Positions 15,747-24,578 of a stretch of 64,000 nucleotides of DNA are shown in pieces. Each line of letters opens with the position of its first letter. Positions within the stretch are counted from its first letter, which is position 1. The notes under the pieces are model-generated. The model worked only from the letters and a program-made list of their open reading frames with translations. It had not been told where the DNA came from and did no database searches. The translations under genes and the position numbers were made by a program. The stretch is taken from NCBI RefSeq assembly GCF_035953295.1, contig NZ_CP108370.1, positions 6,619,001 to 6,683,000 on the forward strand. The letters run 5' to 3'. The stretch comes from Streptomyces sp. NBC_01335. GTDB lineage: Bacteria > Actinomycetota > Actinomycetes > Streptomycetales > Streptomycetaceae.

Positions 15747-16135
15747 GCTCGGCACCCTAACCGTGGCGGACCGGGTGTTGTGCACGCTTATCACCTGAAC
15801 GAGGGAGATTTACGCGTAACTCCGGCGCAGGACGCGGGGAGCACGCACGGCTGCGACCGCCGATGTACGGAGGGCTCCCGGTAATTGCGTTGACGGGCAC
15901 CGGGGGCGACTGGCTAGGGTGGACAGCGTTCCCCTGCGACACCGCACGGGACGCCGAGTCGGCGAACGGCCACCGGCGAGGAACCAGGAGGTGAGGACAT
16001 TGATGACTGTCACGGCGACGGGCGCTGCCCGCAATCGGACGAGCTCTGTTCTCCCCCCTGTGGCCACCGGCTGACCTTCACCTCTCTCCGCGCCGAAGCG
16101 CGCGCTGCCGGGGCCACCCTGTGAAGGGTTTCCCC
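15747..16135. other. Gap upstream of rsgA
   Basis: About 389 bases between divergent genes. The only coding signal is a possible 23-codon leader at 16003-16074. AGGAGGTGAGGACA around 15987-16000 is an unusually strong ribosome binding region for it. Confidence 0.55.
16003..16074 (+). CDS. Possible leader peptide upstream of rsgA
   Basis: A 23-residue ORF (MTVTATGAARNRTSSVLPPV, then ATG-stop as residues A-T-G) preceded by GAGGACA at good spacing, ending 61 nt before the rsgA start. Short strongly initiated ORFs in this position can couple translation to downstream expression. There is no run of one amino acid that would indicate classical attenuation. It may also be chance. Confidence 0.35.
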   Translation: MTVTATGAARNRTSSVLPPVATG

Positions 16136-17299
16136 TTGTCTCTCTCCTCCCTGACCGCTCTCTCCGGCCACTCGGCCCCGTCGCACCCCCTCACGCCCTA
16201 CGGCTGGGACGACGACTGGGCCGCCGCCTTCGCCCCGTACGCCGCGCAGGGACTCCTGCCCGGTCGTGTGGTGCGGGTGGACCGGGGTCAGTGCGATGTG
16301 ATCACTCCCTCCGGCACCCTGCGGGCGGACACCGCCTTCGTCGTGCCCCGCGACCCGATGCGGATCGTCTGCACCGGGGACTGGGTGGCCGTCGACCCCG
16401 ACGGTGACCCGCTGTTCGTCCGTACGCTGCTGCCGCGGCGTACGGCCTTCGTACGGTCGACCTCCTCGCAGCGCTCCGAGGGGCAGGTGCTCGCCACCAA
16501 CATCGACCACATCGTCATCTGCGTGTCCCTCGCGGTCGACCTCGACCTCGGCCGGCTCGAACGGTTCCTCGCGCTCGCCCACTCCAGCTCCAGCGGCGAC
16601 GCCCTGCTCGGCGGCGACACGGATGCCGGTGGACAGCCCGAGATCGTGGTCGTCCTGACCAAGACGGACCTGGTGCCGGACGCGGCGACGCTCGCGCACC
16701 TCACCGAGGACGTGGCGGCCGTGGCGCCCGGCGCGCAGGTACTGACGGTCAGCTCGCACACGGGTGAGGGCGTCGACGTGTTCACCGCCCTCGTCTCCAG
16801 CGGTACGAGCGTGCTCATCGGCATCTCCGGCGCGGGCAAGTCGACCCTCGCCAACACCCTGCTCGGCGAGGACGTGATGGAGGTGATGGCCACCCGGGAC
16901 GTCGACGGAAAGGGCCGCCACACCACCACGACCCGGAATCTGCTGGTCCTGCCGCACGGCGGGGTGCTCATCGACACCCCCGGGCTGCGTGGGGTCGGAC
17001 TCTGGGACGCCGAGGAGGGCGTCGGTCAGGTCTTCTCGGAGATCGAGGAACTGGCCGGGCGCTGCCGCTTCCACGACTGCGCCCACCTCTCCGAGCCCGG
17101 CTGCGCGGTGACCGCCGCCATCGAGGACGGGTCCCTCTCCGTGCGGCGGCTCGACAGCTACCGCAAACTGCTGCGCGAGAACCAGCGGATCGTCGCCAAG
17201 ACCGACGCCCGCGTCCGTACCGAGATCCTGCGCGAGTGGAAGCGCAAGGGGGCGGAGGGACGGGCCTCCATGGAGGCCAAGCGGGGGCGTGTCCGGTAG
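16136..17299 (+). CDS. rsgA: Ribosome small subunit-dependent GTPase RsgA
   Basis: A 387-residue circularly permuted GTPase that helps late maturation of the 30S ribosomal subunit. An N-terminal OB-fold region (PGRVVRVDRGQCDVITPSG) leads into the G domain in permuted order: G4 VVLTKTDLV, G1 GISGAGKSTLANTL, G3 DTPGLRG. The C-terminal zinc-binding segment CRFHDCAHLSEPGCAV has the expected Cys/His ligands. I chose the TTG at 16136, with GAAGGG 7 nt upstream, over the GTG at 16121 which lacks one. The C-terminus is basic, as usual for rRNA binding. A hairpin follows at 17308. Confidence 0.93.
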   Translation: MSLSSLTALSGHSAPSHPLTPYGWDDDWAAAFAPYAAQGLLPGRVVRVDRGQCDVITPSGTLRADTAFVVPRDPMRIVCTGDWVAVDPDGDPLFVRTLLPRRTAFVRSTSSQRSEGQVLATNIDHIVICVSLAVDLDLGRLERFLALAHSSSSGDALLGGDTDAGGQPEIVVVLTKTDLVPDAATLAHLTEDVAAVAPGAQVLTVSSHTGEGVDVFTALVSSGTSVLIGISGAGKSTLANTLLGEDVMEVMATRDVDGKGRHTTTTRNLLVLPHGGVLIDTPGLRGVGLWDAEEGVGQVFSEIEELAGRCRFHDCAHLSEPGCAVTAAIEDGSLSVRRLDSYRKLLRENQRIVAKTDARVRTEILREWKRKGAEGRASMEAKRGRVR

Positions 17300-17307
17300 G
17301 CGTCACT

Positions 17308-17351
17308 CCGCACGGCCGCCGGGCCGGGTCCCCGGTCCGGCGGCCGTGCGG
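17308..17351 (+). terminator. rsgA terminator
   Basis: Perfect 15-bp stem (17308-17322 with 17337-17351) and a 14-nt loop that contains a nested CCGG pairing. Confidence 0.8.
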
Positions 17352-17372
17352 GGACAGCCTTTAATGAGTGGC

Positions 17373-17681
17373 ATGACCTATTTCATGTACGACATCACGG
17401 GCACTCCGGTCGAGGAGCCCGACGCCGACGCCGTACGGGCGGCCGTGGTCTCCCTCGGCGAGACGGAGCGCGAGAACCCGGACATCTCGCTCACCCACGA
17501 GTCCGGCTGGTCCCTGACCGCTTACGCGGGCGGGCTGCTGCTCTGGGAGAACGTGGAGGACGACTCGCTCGTCCCCGGCGTGATCGAGAAGGCCACCACC
17601 GAGGACGTGCTCCGGCTCTTCGGCAGGCTCGCCGCCGGGGACACCGACACGGTGGAGGCGGAAGGCTGGCGCCGCGACTGA
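17373..17681 (+). CDS. Hypothetical protein, about 102 residues
   Basis: A small cytosolic protein with no signal or membrane segment (MTYFMYDITGTPVEEPDAD, then SLTHESGWSLTAYAGGLLLWE, DVLRLFGRLAAGDTDTVEAEGW). Codon use is fully streptomycete. The compact alternating pattern suggests an alpha/beta fold like that of some immunity-type proteins, but I do not recognise a family and no toxin gene is adjacent. The start is uncertain: ATG 17364 or ATG 17373, neither with a clear Shine-Dalgarno sequence. It is convergent with the DUF456 gene. Confidence 0.7.
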   Translation: MTYFMYDITGTPVEEPDADAVRAAVVSLGETERENPDISLTHESGWSLTAYAGGLLLWENVEDDSLVPGVIEKATTEDVLRLFGRLAAGDTDTVEAEGWRRD

Positions 17682-17733
17682 ACCGCCGCGCGGACGGGCG
17701 CGGGCGTTCCTGGGCCGTCGGGTGCACCGGCAC

Positions 17734-18216
17734 TCAGCCCAGGACCACCGCGCCCAGCCACGCCCCGGCCACCAGCAGACACGCGTACAGCTCCACCAGC
17801 ACCGCGTACCCCGTCGCCCGCATCACCGACCTGACCGAGGCCCAGCCGGCGCTCCGGGACCCCAGCCGCAGCCGCTCGACGCCGTAGACACCGCCGACGT
17901 AACCGAGGGCCCCGCCCACCACCGGCAGCACGAAGAACCCCCCGATGGCGGCCAGCCCGCCGACGAGCAGGGTCCGGCGCGGCGCCCCCGACTCCCTCGG
18001 CCGACGCGGCGGCAGAAGGGGTTTCAGCGCCTGGTTCAGCAGCAGGACCGCCGTCGACCCGATCAGCACCCCCCAGGCGAGCGGCGACACGTCGGTCAGC
18101 GCCCACCAGAGCACGGCGGCCCAGACGATCGCCTGGCCCGGTACGCCGGGTACCAGGACCCCGACCAGCCCGAGCAGCATCACCAGGGCCACGGCGACGA
18201 GCTGCCACACACTCAT
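17734..18216 (-). CDS. DUF456 domain-containing membrane protein
   Basis: A 160-residue integral membrane protein of the DUF456 family. Hydrophobic segments cover LVAVALVMLLGLVGVLVPGVPG (with the family motif LVPGVPG), IVWAAVLWWALTDVSPLAWGVL, TLLVGGLAAIGGFFVLPVVGG and a C-terminal LVELYACLLVAGAWLG. The small glycine-rich segments resemble a glycine zipper. The role is unknown. ATG start at 18216. Confidence 0.88.
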   Translation of the reverse strand: MSVWQLVAVALVMLLGLVGVLVPGVPGQAIVWAAVLWWALTDVSPLAWGVLIGSTAVLLLNQALKPLLPPRRPRESGAPRRTLLVGGLAAIGGFFVLPVVGGALGYVGGVYGVERLRLGSRSAGWASVRSVMRATGYAVLVELYACLLVAGAWLGAVVLG

Positions 18217-18367
18217 CTGACCAGCCTGCCGGAGACCCCGGGTTCCCGCGCGTCAGCGCAGGTCGGACGGGTCGGAAGGGTCGTGCGGGCCGGACGGGGC
18301 ACGCCCGGTCCCGGAGCGAGGTCGGCGGCCCGGACCCCGCCGCGGCGGGCCGGGGCCGGGTACGGAG

Positions 18368-19360
18368 TCAGCGCCGGGGGTGGCTGCGGGCCACCCAGCC
18401 GCGCTCGTACGCGTGCCAGCCGAGCTGGAGCCGGGTCGACACACCCGTCAGCTCCATGAGCCCCTTCACCCTGCGCTGCACGGTCCGCAGCCCCAGCTCC
18501 AGCTGCTTGGCGACACTCGCGTCCGTCAGACCCGCGAGCAGCAGCGACAGGATCTCCAGGTCGGTGGGGTCGGGGCCGCTCTCGTCCTCCTTCAGACACC
18601 CCTGCTCGCCCAGCCGGAGCGGCATCGCCTCGCGCCAGACGGCCTCGAACAGCCCCATCAGCGACTCCAGCAGACCGCTCGCATGGACGACCAGAGCCGC
18701 GGGCTCGGCGTTCCGGCCGGTCAACGGCACCATGGCCAGGGCCCGGTCCGCGACCACCAGCTTCGTCGGCACCCGCTCCACCACCCGGCACTGCTCGTCC
18801 CTGCCCAGCGCGACCGACAGCTCCAGGATGCCCTGCGGCAGCGACAGCACCTCGCGCTCGACGACCACGCGGAACGACACCCCGCGCGCCGCCGCCCGCT
18901 CCTCCGACTCGTTGTCCATGCCGCTCACCGCGATCGGGTTCCCGGTCACCAGCGCGCAGACCTCGAACGCCGCCCCCAGCTGCAACTGATGGAAGCGATG
19001 GGCCACCGCGTTCGCCCCGGTCACCACCTCCACCAGGTCGTGCACGGTCGGTTCGCTGGCCTCGGCGCGGTACTCGGCGGCCAGCAGCGCCGACGCCAGC
19101 TCCGCCTGGTCCAGCTCGTGCCGCTGCTGGATCAGCAGGGCGCCCAGCGCGACGCCGGGCGGCGCCGCCACCCACCGGTCGGAGCGCGCCGACGACTGCG
19201 CGGCCAGCCCCTGCTGCTCCAGCCGGCGCAAAGTCCGCTCGGTCTCCGCCTCCGGCAGCCCCAAACGGTGGGCGAGATGTGGGAGTTCGGCCGCCCCCAG
19301 GGCGACCAGCGCACGGTAGGCCGCTTCCTGTCGTTCGTCGAGACCTATGGCACTCAGCAT
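18368..19360 (-). CDS. LuxR-type regulator with TrmB-like N-terminus
   Basis: A 330-residue transcription factor. The N-terminal 70 residues form a winged helix like TrmB or Rrf2 regulators (LDERQEAAYRALVALGAAEL through TERTLRRLEQQGLAAQ). A middle region of about 170 residues is probably an effector domain. The C-terminus carries a LuxR-type helix-turn-helix (LEILSLLLAGLTDASVAKQL, then TVQRRVKGLMELTGVSTRLQLG). This arrangement is common in streptomycete regulators of unknown signal. The ATG at 19360 has GAGGGG nearby. It is divergent from the PP2C-like gene. Confidence 0.87.
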   Translation of the reverse strand: MLSAIGLDERQEAAYRALVALGAAELPHLAHRLGLPEAETERTLRRLEQQGLAAQSSARSDRWVAAPPGVALGALLIQQRHELDQAELASALLAAEYRAEASEPTVHDLVEVVTGANAVAHRFHQLQLGAAFEVCALVTGNPIAVSGMDNESEERAAARGVSFRVVVEREVLSLPQGILELSVALGRDEQCRVVERVPTKLVVADRALAMVPLTGRNAEPAALVVHASGLLESLMGLFEAVWREAMPLRLGEQGCLKEDESGPDPTDLEILSLLLAGLTDASVAKQLELGLRTVQRRVKGLMELTGVSTRLQLGWHAYERGWVARSHPRR

Positions 19361-19729
19361 TCCCCTCGGGCCCTCCCCGGACGTCGTGAATCACGCACCA
19401 CCTGCACCGGCGGACCCGACGTGGCGGGAAACGGCCACGGCGCAAACCCGCCGCGCCCATCATCCCCGTACCGATGGCCCCCCTGCCAAGGTGGCATCAC
19501 CCGAGGGCTGTTCCGTGTTTTCCCTGGACACGCGCCGAACAGTCGCGCGGGCCGCCCGGACCGGCCCGTCGGGCGCCCTTCCCGTGGGGGGTGGGGCAGT
19601 CCGGCGGGCCCAGGCGGCCTCAGCCCTTAGCGTCGGGCACCCACCGCCCGGCGGGAACGGCCGGACATGGCCCGGGTGTCTTTTTCCGAGGTCCCGGTTC
19701 GGGCCGCCGTTCGCGGTGACAATAGGGGG
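19361..19729. other. Gap between LuxR regulator and PP2C-like gene
   Basis: About 369 bases between divergent genes with no credible ORF or hairpin that I could find. Promoters for both genes should lie here. Confidence 0.5.
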
Positions 19730-21466
19730 ATGAGTCAGCAGGGGGAGAACTCCACCGACCACGAGGACGAGTGGTGGCGCAAGCTCTACGACGGGGCCGC
19801 GCCGGACACCGGACCCGCCGCCGCACGGGACACTCTGGACGACCGCTTCGACTCCGCCGCGGACGCGGTGAGTTCGCCGACGGATCCGGCCGAGGGCCCG
19901 ACGTTCCCGGCCGACGACCCGGCCGACCCGTACAGCGGCCCGTACGACCGGGCCGCCGACATCGGCCCCTACGATCCGGCTGACCCGTACGCCCACGCCG
20001 ACCTCGACGAGGAAGCCCTCCTCGCGGACCGGGACCACGAGGACACGGTCATCACGGACGCCTGGCGCGGCGCGGTGTCACCCGGCACGCGCCCGTCCGC
20101 GCCCGACTCGCCCACGCCGCGCCCGTCCGCGCCCAACCCGCCCATGCCGCGCCCGCCCGCGCCCGACCCGCCCACGCCGCGCCCGCCCGCGCCCGACCGG
20201 CGACCGCCCGACCCCCGCTCGCCGGTGCTCGGACCGCCGCCGCAGCGCCCGCCCGCCCCGGGCCCCGCGTCGCCGCCCGGCGTCGTCCGGTTCGCGGCAC
20301 CGTGGGAGACGCCCGCCGGGCCGGCCGTGCCCCGTACCTTCGCCGTGCCCGTACCCCCGCCCCCGCCTCCGGCGGAGAGCCGGAACGACACGGCCGGTGG
20401 CAGGCACGCCAAGGGCCCCGCCCCGCAGGAAGCGGGTGCGCCGCTCCCGGTCACCGGGCGCCGGCCGGACGCTCCCGGCCACCTCGGGGAGCGCCCGCCG
20501 GCCTACGAGCCCGAGCCCGCCACCCTGCCGGCCACCACGCCGCTCAACCTCGACGGACTCGTCCCCGACACCGTCCTCGACGGTGCCCGGTACGGCACGT
20601 ACGCGCTCCGCACCGTCTCCGTACGCGGCGACGCGGCCCGGTTCCGCGGCGAACCCCGGAGCGACGCGCTGCTCACCGCGCGGTTCGGCAGCGGCGAGGG
20701 CGGCCTCGTCCTCGTCGCCGTGGCCCGGGGCACCCGGGGCGCCGAAGGGGCGCACCTCGCGGCGGCGGACGCCTGCCGCTGGATCGGCGGTGGGGTCGGT
20801 CGCAGCCACGCGCGCCTCTCCGAGGACATCCGGGCCGGGCGCCGGGGCGAGCTGAAATCCGGGCTGCACCGGCTCACCGACCGCACGTACGGCAAGCTCA
20901 GGTCCCGCGCCGCCGAACTGGGACTGGACCCGCGGGAGCACGCGGTCGGGCTGCGCTGCCTGCTGCTCTCCGCCGACCCGCGCTGCCGCACCCGGGTGTT
21001 CTTCGGCGTCGGCGGCGGAGGCCTCTTCCGGCTGCGCGACGGCGTCTGGCAGGACCTCGAACCCACCCTCCCCGAGGGCGGGGCGGCCACCGGTGAGGCG
21101 GTCGTCGGCTTCGGCTCCCCGCCGCGCGACCCCTACGCCTCCGGCCCGCCCGACACCGCCGAGGACCGGCTGACGCTGGACCTCCAGATCCCGACGCCCC
21201 CGGGGCCGTACATCGAGGACCCGCTGCCCCCGCCCCCGGAGCCCTTCAGGTTCCGGGCCTCCGTGGCCCGTTCGGGCGACACGCTACTGCTCTGTTCCCC
21301 CGGACTCGCCGACCCGATGCGTGCCGAGCCGGCTCTCGCCGGGGAACTCGCCGCGCGCTGGGCTCCCGAGGGTCCGCCCGGCCTCGCGGACTTCCTGGCG
21401 GACCTCCACATCCGGATCGACGGGTACGCCGAGGACCGCACCGCCGCCGCGGTCTGGGAGGCGTAA
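19730..21466 (+). CDS. PP2C-family serine/threonine phosphatase-like protein
   Basis: A 578-residue cytosolic protein. The start ATG 19730 gives MSQQGENSTDHEDEWWRKLYD; residues 1-260 are acidic then proline-rich and probably disordered, including tandem PRPPAPDPPT units. From about residue 285 there is a PP2C-like domain: YGTYALRTVSVRGDAARFRG, EPRSDALLTARFGSGEGGLVLVAVARG, and the end LLLCSPGLADPM. The usual DGxxG aspartates of active PP2C enzymes are not obvious (RGD and RSD occur at those places), so it could be a degenerate or variant phosphatase. A G-rich stretch directly abuts the start codon. The operon context is monocistronic. Confidence 0.75.
   Translation: MSQQGENSTDHEDEWWRKLYDGAAPDTGPAAARDTLDDRFDSAADAVSSPTDPAEGPTFPADDPADPYSGPYDRAADIGPYDPADPYAHADLDEEALLADRDHEDTVITDAWRGAVSPGTRPSAPDSPTPRPSAPNPPMPRPPAPDPPTPRPPAPDRRPPDPRSPVLGPPPQRPPAPGPASPPGVVRFAAPWETPAGPAVPRTFAVPVPPPPPPAESRNDTAGGRHAKGPAPQEAGAPLPVTGRRPDAPGHLGERPPAYEPEPATLPATTPLNLDGLVPDTVLDGARYGTYALRTVSVRGDAARFRGEPRSDALLTARFGSGEGGLVLVAVARGTRGAEGAHLAAADACRWIGGGVGRSHARLSEDIRAGRRGELKSGLHRLTDRTYGKLRSRAAELGLDPREHAVGLRCLLLSADPRCRTRVFFGVGGGGLFRLRDGVWQDLEPTLPEGGAATGEAVVGFGSPPRDPYASGPPDTAEDRLTLDLQIPTPPGPYIEDPLPPPPEPFRFRASVARSGDTLLLCSPGLADPMRAEPALAGELAARWAPEGPPGLADFLADLHIRIDGYAEDRTAAAVWEA
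20089..20178 (+). repeat. 30-bp coding repeat, three units
   Basis: Three 30-bp units encode the proline-rich linker PRPSAPDSPT, PRPSAPNPPM and PRPPAPDPPT, with a partial fourth. The array lies in the disordered part of the PP2C-like protein. Confidence 0.8.
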
Positions 21467-21594
21467 CCGCGCCCGCCATGGGTTGATGGACTGCGGAGAC
21501 CGTCCGGCTGCGATCCCCGGAGGTTCGGGAGTTTCGGATTCCGGAGTCCGGACAGCCGATCGTGCACGGAGCACGGGCAGAGAGGCACATTCCC

Positions 21595-23337
21595 ATGGCC
21601 AAGCAGAACGTGTCGGAGCAGTTCGTCGACATTCTCGGACGGGCGGGAGTGAAGCGGCTGTACGGCGTCGTCGGCGACAGCCTGAACCCGGTCGTCGACG
21701 CCGTCCGGCGTCACCCCGGGATCGAGTGGATCCAGGTCAGGCACGAGGAGACCGCCGCCTTCGCGGCCGGTGCCGAGGCGCAGATCACCGGTGACCTCGC
21801 GGCCTGCGCCGGCTCCTGCGGCCCCGGCAACCTCCACCTGATCAACGGGCTGTACGACGCCCACCGCTCCATGGCCCCGGTGCTCGCCCTCGCCTCGCAC
21901 ATCCCCTCCGGCGAGATCGGACTGGGCTTCTTCCAGGAGACCCATCCGGAGCTGCTCTTCCAGGAATGCAGCCACTACAACGAGATGATCTCCAACCCGC
22001 AGCAGATGCCCCGCCTCCTCCAGACGGCGATCCAGCACGCCATCGGGCGGGGCGGCGTCAGCGTCGTCTCGATGCCCGGCGACGTCGCCTCCCAGCCGGC
22101 GCCCGAGAAGTCGGTCGAGCACGCCCTGGTCACCTCGCGGCCCACGGTCCGCCCGGGCGACGAGGAGATCGACAAGCTCTGCGGGATGGTCGACAAGGCC
22201 AAACGGGTGACCCTGTTCTGCGGCAGCGGCACGGCCGGCGCGCACGCCGAGGTGATGGAGTTCGCCGAGAAGGTGAAGGCCCCGGTCGGCCACGCGTTGC
22301 GCGGCAAGGAGTGGATTCAGTACGACAATCCGTTCGACGTCGGGATGAGCGGGCTGCTCGGCTACGGCGCCGCGTACGAGGCGACCAACGAGTGCGATCT
22401 GCTGATCCTGCTCGGCACCGACTTCCCGTACAACGCCTTCCTGCCGACCGATGTGAAGATCGTCCAGGTCGACGTCCGCCCGGAACGGCTGGGGCGGCGG
22501 TCCAAACTCGATCTCGCGGTCTGGGGTGACGTGCGTGAGACGCTGCGCTGCCTCACTCCGAGGGTGAAGCCGAAGAGCGACCGCAAGTTCCTCGACCGGA
22601 TGCTGAAGAAGCACGCCGACGCACTGGAGGGCGTGGTCAAGGCGTACACCCGCAAGGTCGAGAAGCACACGCCGATCCACCCGGAGTACGTGGCCTCGGT
22701 CCTGGACGAGATCGCCGACGAGGACGCGGTGTTCACGGTCGACACCGGCATGTGCAACGTCTGGGCGGCGCGCTATCTCACACCCAACGGCAAGCGGCGG
22801 GTGATCGGTTCGTTCAGCCACGGCTCGATGGCCAACGCCCTGCCGCAGGCGATCGGCGCCCAGTTCACCGACCGCAACCGCCAGGTCGTCTCGATGTCCG
22901 GCGACGGCGGATTCTCCATGCTGATGGGCGACTTCCTCACCCTCGTCCAGTACAACCTGCCGGTCAAGGTCGTACTGTTCAACAACTCCGCGCTCGGCAT
23001 GGTGGAGTTGGAGATGCTGGTGGGCGGACTTCCCTCGTTCGGTACGACCAACAAGAACCCGGACTTCGCCGCGGTGGCCCGCGCGTGCGGCGCCTACGGC
23101 GTCCGGGTGGAGAAGCCGAAGCAGTTGGAGAGCGCCCTGCGGGACGCCTTCAAGCACAAGGGCCCGGCGCTCGTGGACGTCGTCACCGACCCGAACGCCC
23201 TCTCCATTCCGCCGAAGATCAGCGCCGACATGGTGACCGGCTTCGCGCTCTCCGCCGGAAAGATCGTGCTGGACGGCGGGGTGGGCCGGATGCTCCAGAT
23301 GGCCCGGTCCAACCTGCGCAACGTACCCCGGCCCTGA
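21595..23337 (+). CDS. poxB: Pyruvate dehydrogenase (quinone)/pyruvate oxidase-type TPP enzyme
   Basis: A 580-residue thiamine diphosphate enzyme. PoxB-type enzymes decarboxylate pyruvate to acetate and pass electrons to the quinone pool at the membrane. The N-terminal Pyr domain has YGVVGDSLNPVVDAV and the catalytic glutamate in VRHEETAAFAAGAEAQ. The middle FAD-binding domain includes VTLFCGSGTAGAHAEV. The C-terminal PP domain shows GDGGFSMLMGDFLTLVQYN followed by VVLFNNSALGMVELE, the TPP-magnesium motif. Start ATG 21595 with GAGAGG upstream. It is monocistronic, closed by the hairpin at 23367. Acetolactate synthase is the other family possibility, but length and sequence favour PoxB. Confidence 0.88.
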   Translation: MAKQNVSEQFVDILGRAGVKRLYGVVGDSLNPVVDAVRRHPGIEWIQVRHEETAAFAAGAEAQITGDLAACAGSCGPGNLHLINGLYDAHRSMAPVLALASHIPSGEIGLGFFQETHPELLFQECSHYNEMISNPQQMPRLLQTAIQHAIGRGGVSVVSMPGDVASQPAPEKSVEHALVTSRPTVRPGDEEIDKLCGMVDKAKRVTLFCGSGTAGAHAEVMEFAEKVKAPVGHALRGKEWIQYDNPFDVGMSGLLGYGAAYEATNECDLLILLGTDFPYNAFLPTDVKIVQVDVRPERLGRRSKLDLAVWGDVRETLRCLTPRVKPKSDRKFLDRMLKKHADALEGVVKAYTRKVEKHTPIHPEYVASVLDEIADEDAVFTVDTGMCNVWAARYLTPNGKRRVIGSFSHGSMANALPQAIGAQFTDRNRQVVSMSGDGGFSMLMGDFLTLVQYNLPVKVVLFNNSALGMVELEMLVGGLPSFGTTNKNPDFAAVARACGAYGVRVEKPKQLESALRDAFKHKGPALVDVVTDPNALSIPPKISADMVTGFALSAGKIVLDGGVGRMLQMARSNLRNVPRP

Positions 23338-23366
23338 AGAAGCCCGTACCCGAGGGATTTTGGGGG

Positions 23367-23400
23367 GTACGCGCCGCCGGTGGGGGGCGGCGGCGCGTAC
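23367..23400. terminator. Terminator between poxB and ribonuclease gene
   Basis: Perfect 13-bp stem (23367-23379 with 23388-23400) and an 8-nt loop between convergent genes. Confidence 0.8.
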
Positions 23401-23431
23401 CGGAACCGGGTGTCGCGGTGGGATCGAAGCG

Positions 23432-23893
23432 TCAGCAGCCGTGGTCGACGAGGTCGAAGGTCACGTAGTGGTCGGCGGTGTAGTAGTCCTGCACCGCCGA
23501 ACCGGTGACGATCCGCCGGGCACCCCGGGTGGTGGAGCCCGGTGTGACGACCGTGTACTCGTGGTAGTAGCCGGTGGCCTTGCTGGGCAGGACGCCCTCG
23601 CGGTTCTGGAACACCACGCCGTCCTGCGAGTAGGGGAAGGGGCCCCCGGCGTCGATGAGGTCGAGCGTGTCGTGCGCCTGGGACGGCAGGTCGGAGTAGC
23701 AGATGCTGCCGACCGACGCGACGGAGAGCAGCGTGTAGGGGGAGGAGGCGGCGTACGCCGGGGAGGAGGCGTACGCCGCCGCGGAGGTGGGGGAAGGCTC
23801 CGCGACGGCGGCCGAGACCGGGGCGCCGACGAGGAGCGCGGACAGGAGGGCGGCGGTGCCGCCGAGCGTGATGACCCGTGGGGGGATTCGCAT
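23432..23893 (-). CDS. Secreted guanyl-specific ribonuclease, RNase Sa type
   Basis: A 153-residue secreted nuclease closely resembling RNase Sa of S. aureofaciens, which cleaves RNA after guanosine. After a signal peptide (ending near VSAAVA) and a short alanine-serine spacer comes the microbial ribonuclease core: ICYSDLPSQAHDTLDLI, GGPFPYSQDGVVFQNREG, GYYHEYTVVTPG. Catalytic residues Glu112, Arg127 and His142 are in place (RNase Sa Glu54, Arg69, His85), and Cys65 and Cys153 match its disulfide. ATG start at 23893. No barstar-like inhibitor gene is adjacent; in a secreted enzyme that may not be needed locally. Likely role is RNA scavenging. Confidence 0.95.
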   Translation of the reverse strand: MRIPPRVITLGGTAALLSALLVGAPVSAAVAEPSPTSAAAYASSPAYAASSPYTLLSVASVGSICYSDLPSQAHDTLDLIDAGGPFPYSQDGVVFQNREGVLPSKATGYYHEYTVVTPGSTTRGARRIVTGSAVQDYYTADHYVTFDLVDHGC

Positions 23894-24095
23894 GGGCTCT
23901 ATGATGACGCGCGTAGATCCCTCCGCGTCAACGGCAACTCCCCGGAATTTTCGGGAAGTTAACCAACGGCGTCACCCGCGGGCGCCACTGTGCGCGACGA
24001 AGCGTGATCGCGCGGTGGCGGGGCATGCATTCCGTGAGGACGTTCGAGGGATCGAGGCAGAGGGAGGCTGAATCGGCGTGCGGGCGGGGGACATG

Positions 24096-24539
24096 ATGGA
24101 ACGTCACAACAAGGCCGGTCACCGTGGGGGCGGGGGACGATCCCCCGGCGGCGGAGAGGGGCAGGGCGAATGCCTGTACCGCCGGCTCGGGCACACGGAC
24201 AGCTCCGCCGTCGGAAAGGTCCGGCGCGATCTGCGGGACTTCCTCCGGCCCCGGATCGGCACGGAGTCCGTGGAGACGGCGGAACTGCTGATGAGCGAAC
24301 TACTGACCAACGCGCTGATCCACACCCGCAACGGCGCGGCCGTCACGGCCACGGTCGAGGGGGCGCGGGTCCGGGTGGAGGTGCGGGACTTCGCGTCCGG
24401 CATGCCCCGGTCGTACGTACCGAACGCCGACGACGGTACGCACGGCAGAGGCCTGATCCTGGTACGGAGCCTCGCGGACGCCTGGGGGGTGGAAGCGCAG
24501 GTCCTGGGCAAGGTGGTCTGGTTCGAGGTCGCGGGTTGA
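24096..24539 (+). CDS. Anti-sigma-type ATP-binding protein (HATPase_c_2)
   Basis: A 147-residue protein of the RsbW/SpoIIAB-like family, which binds ATP and either sequesters a sigma factor or acts as a kinase in partner switching. The N box ELLMSELLTNALIHTRNGAAV and the G1/G2 segments VEVRDFASGMP and HGRGLILVRSLADAWGV are visible. Start choice is uncertain: ATG 24096 has GGGGGA at 5 nt; GTG 24078 and ATG 24093 are alternatives. No sigma factor or anti-anti-sigma gene is adjacent, as for many of the orphan copies in streptomycetes. Predicted cytosolic. Confidence 0.88.
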   Translation: MERHNKAGHRGGGGRSPGGGEGQGECLYRRLGHTDSSAVGKVRRDLRDFLRPRIGTESVETAELLMSELLTNALIHTRNGAAVTATVEGARVRVEVRDFASGMPRSYVPNADDGTHGRGLILVRSLADAWGVEAQVLGKVVWFEVAG

Positions 24540-24569
24540 GGCTGTCCCGCCAGGAATTGCGGGACAGCC
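24540..24569. terminator. Palindromic hairpin, dispersed-repeat family
   Basis: Perfect 11-bp stem GGCTGTCCCGC/GCGGGACAGCC with an 8-nt loop directly after the stop codon. A 26-bp copy occurs at 12280-12305, and the 8-bp array at 11521 iterates the same GCTGTCCCGC sequence. Probably both a terminator and a member of a dispersed palindrome family. Confidence 0.75.
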
Positions 24570-24578
24570 CTTCGGCTC

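Noticed and set aside
23432..23893. RNase toxin of an RNase-barstar pair
   Set aside because: No barstar-like gene is adjacent; the enzyme has a signal peptide and is best read as a secreted scavenging RNase.
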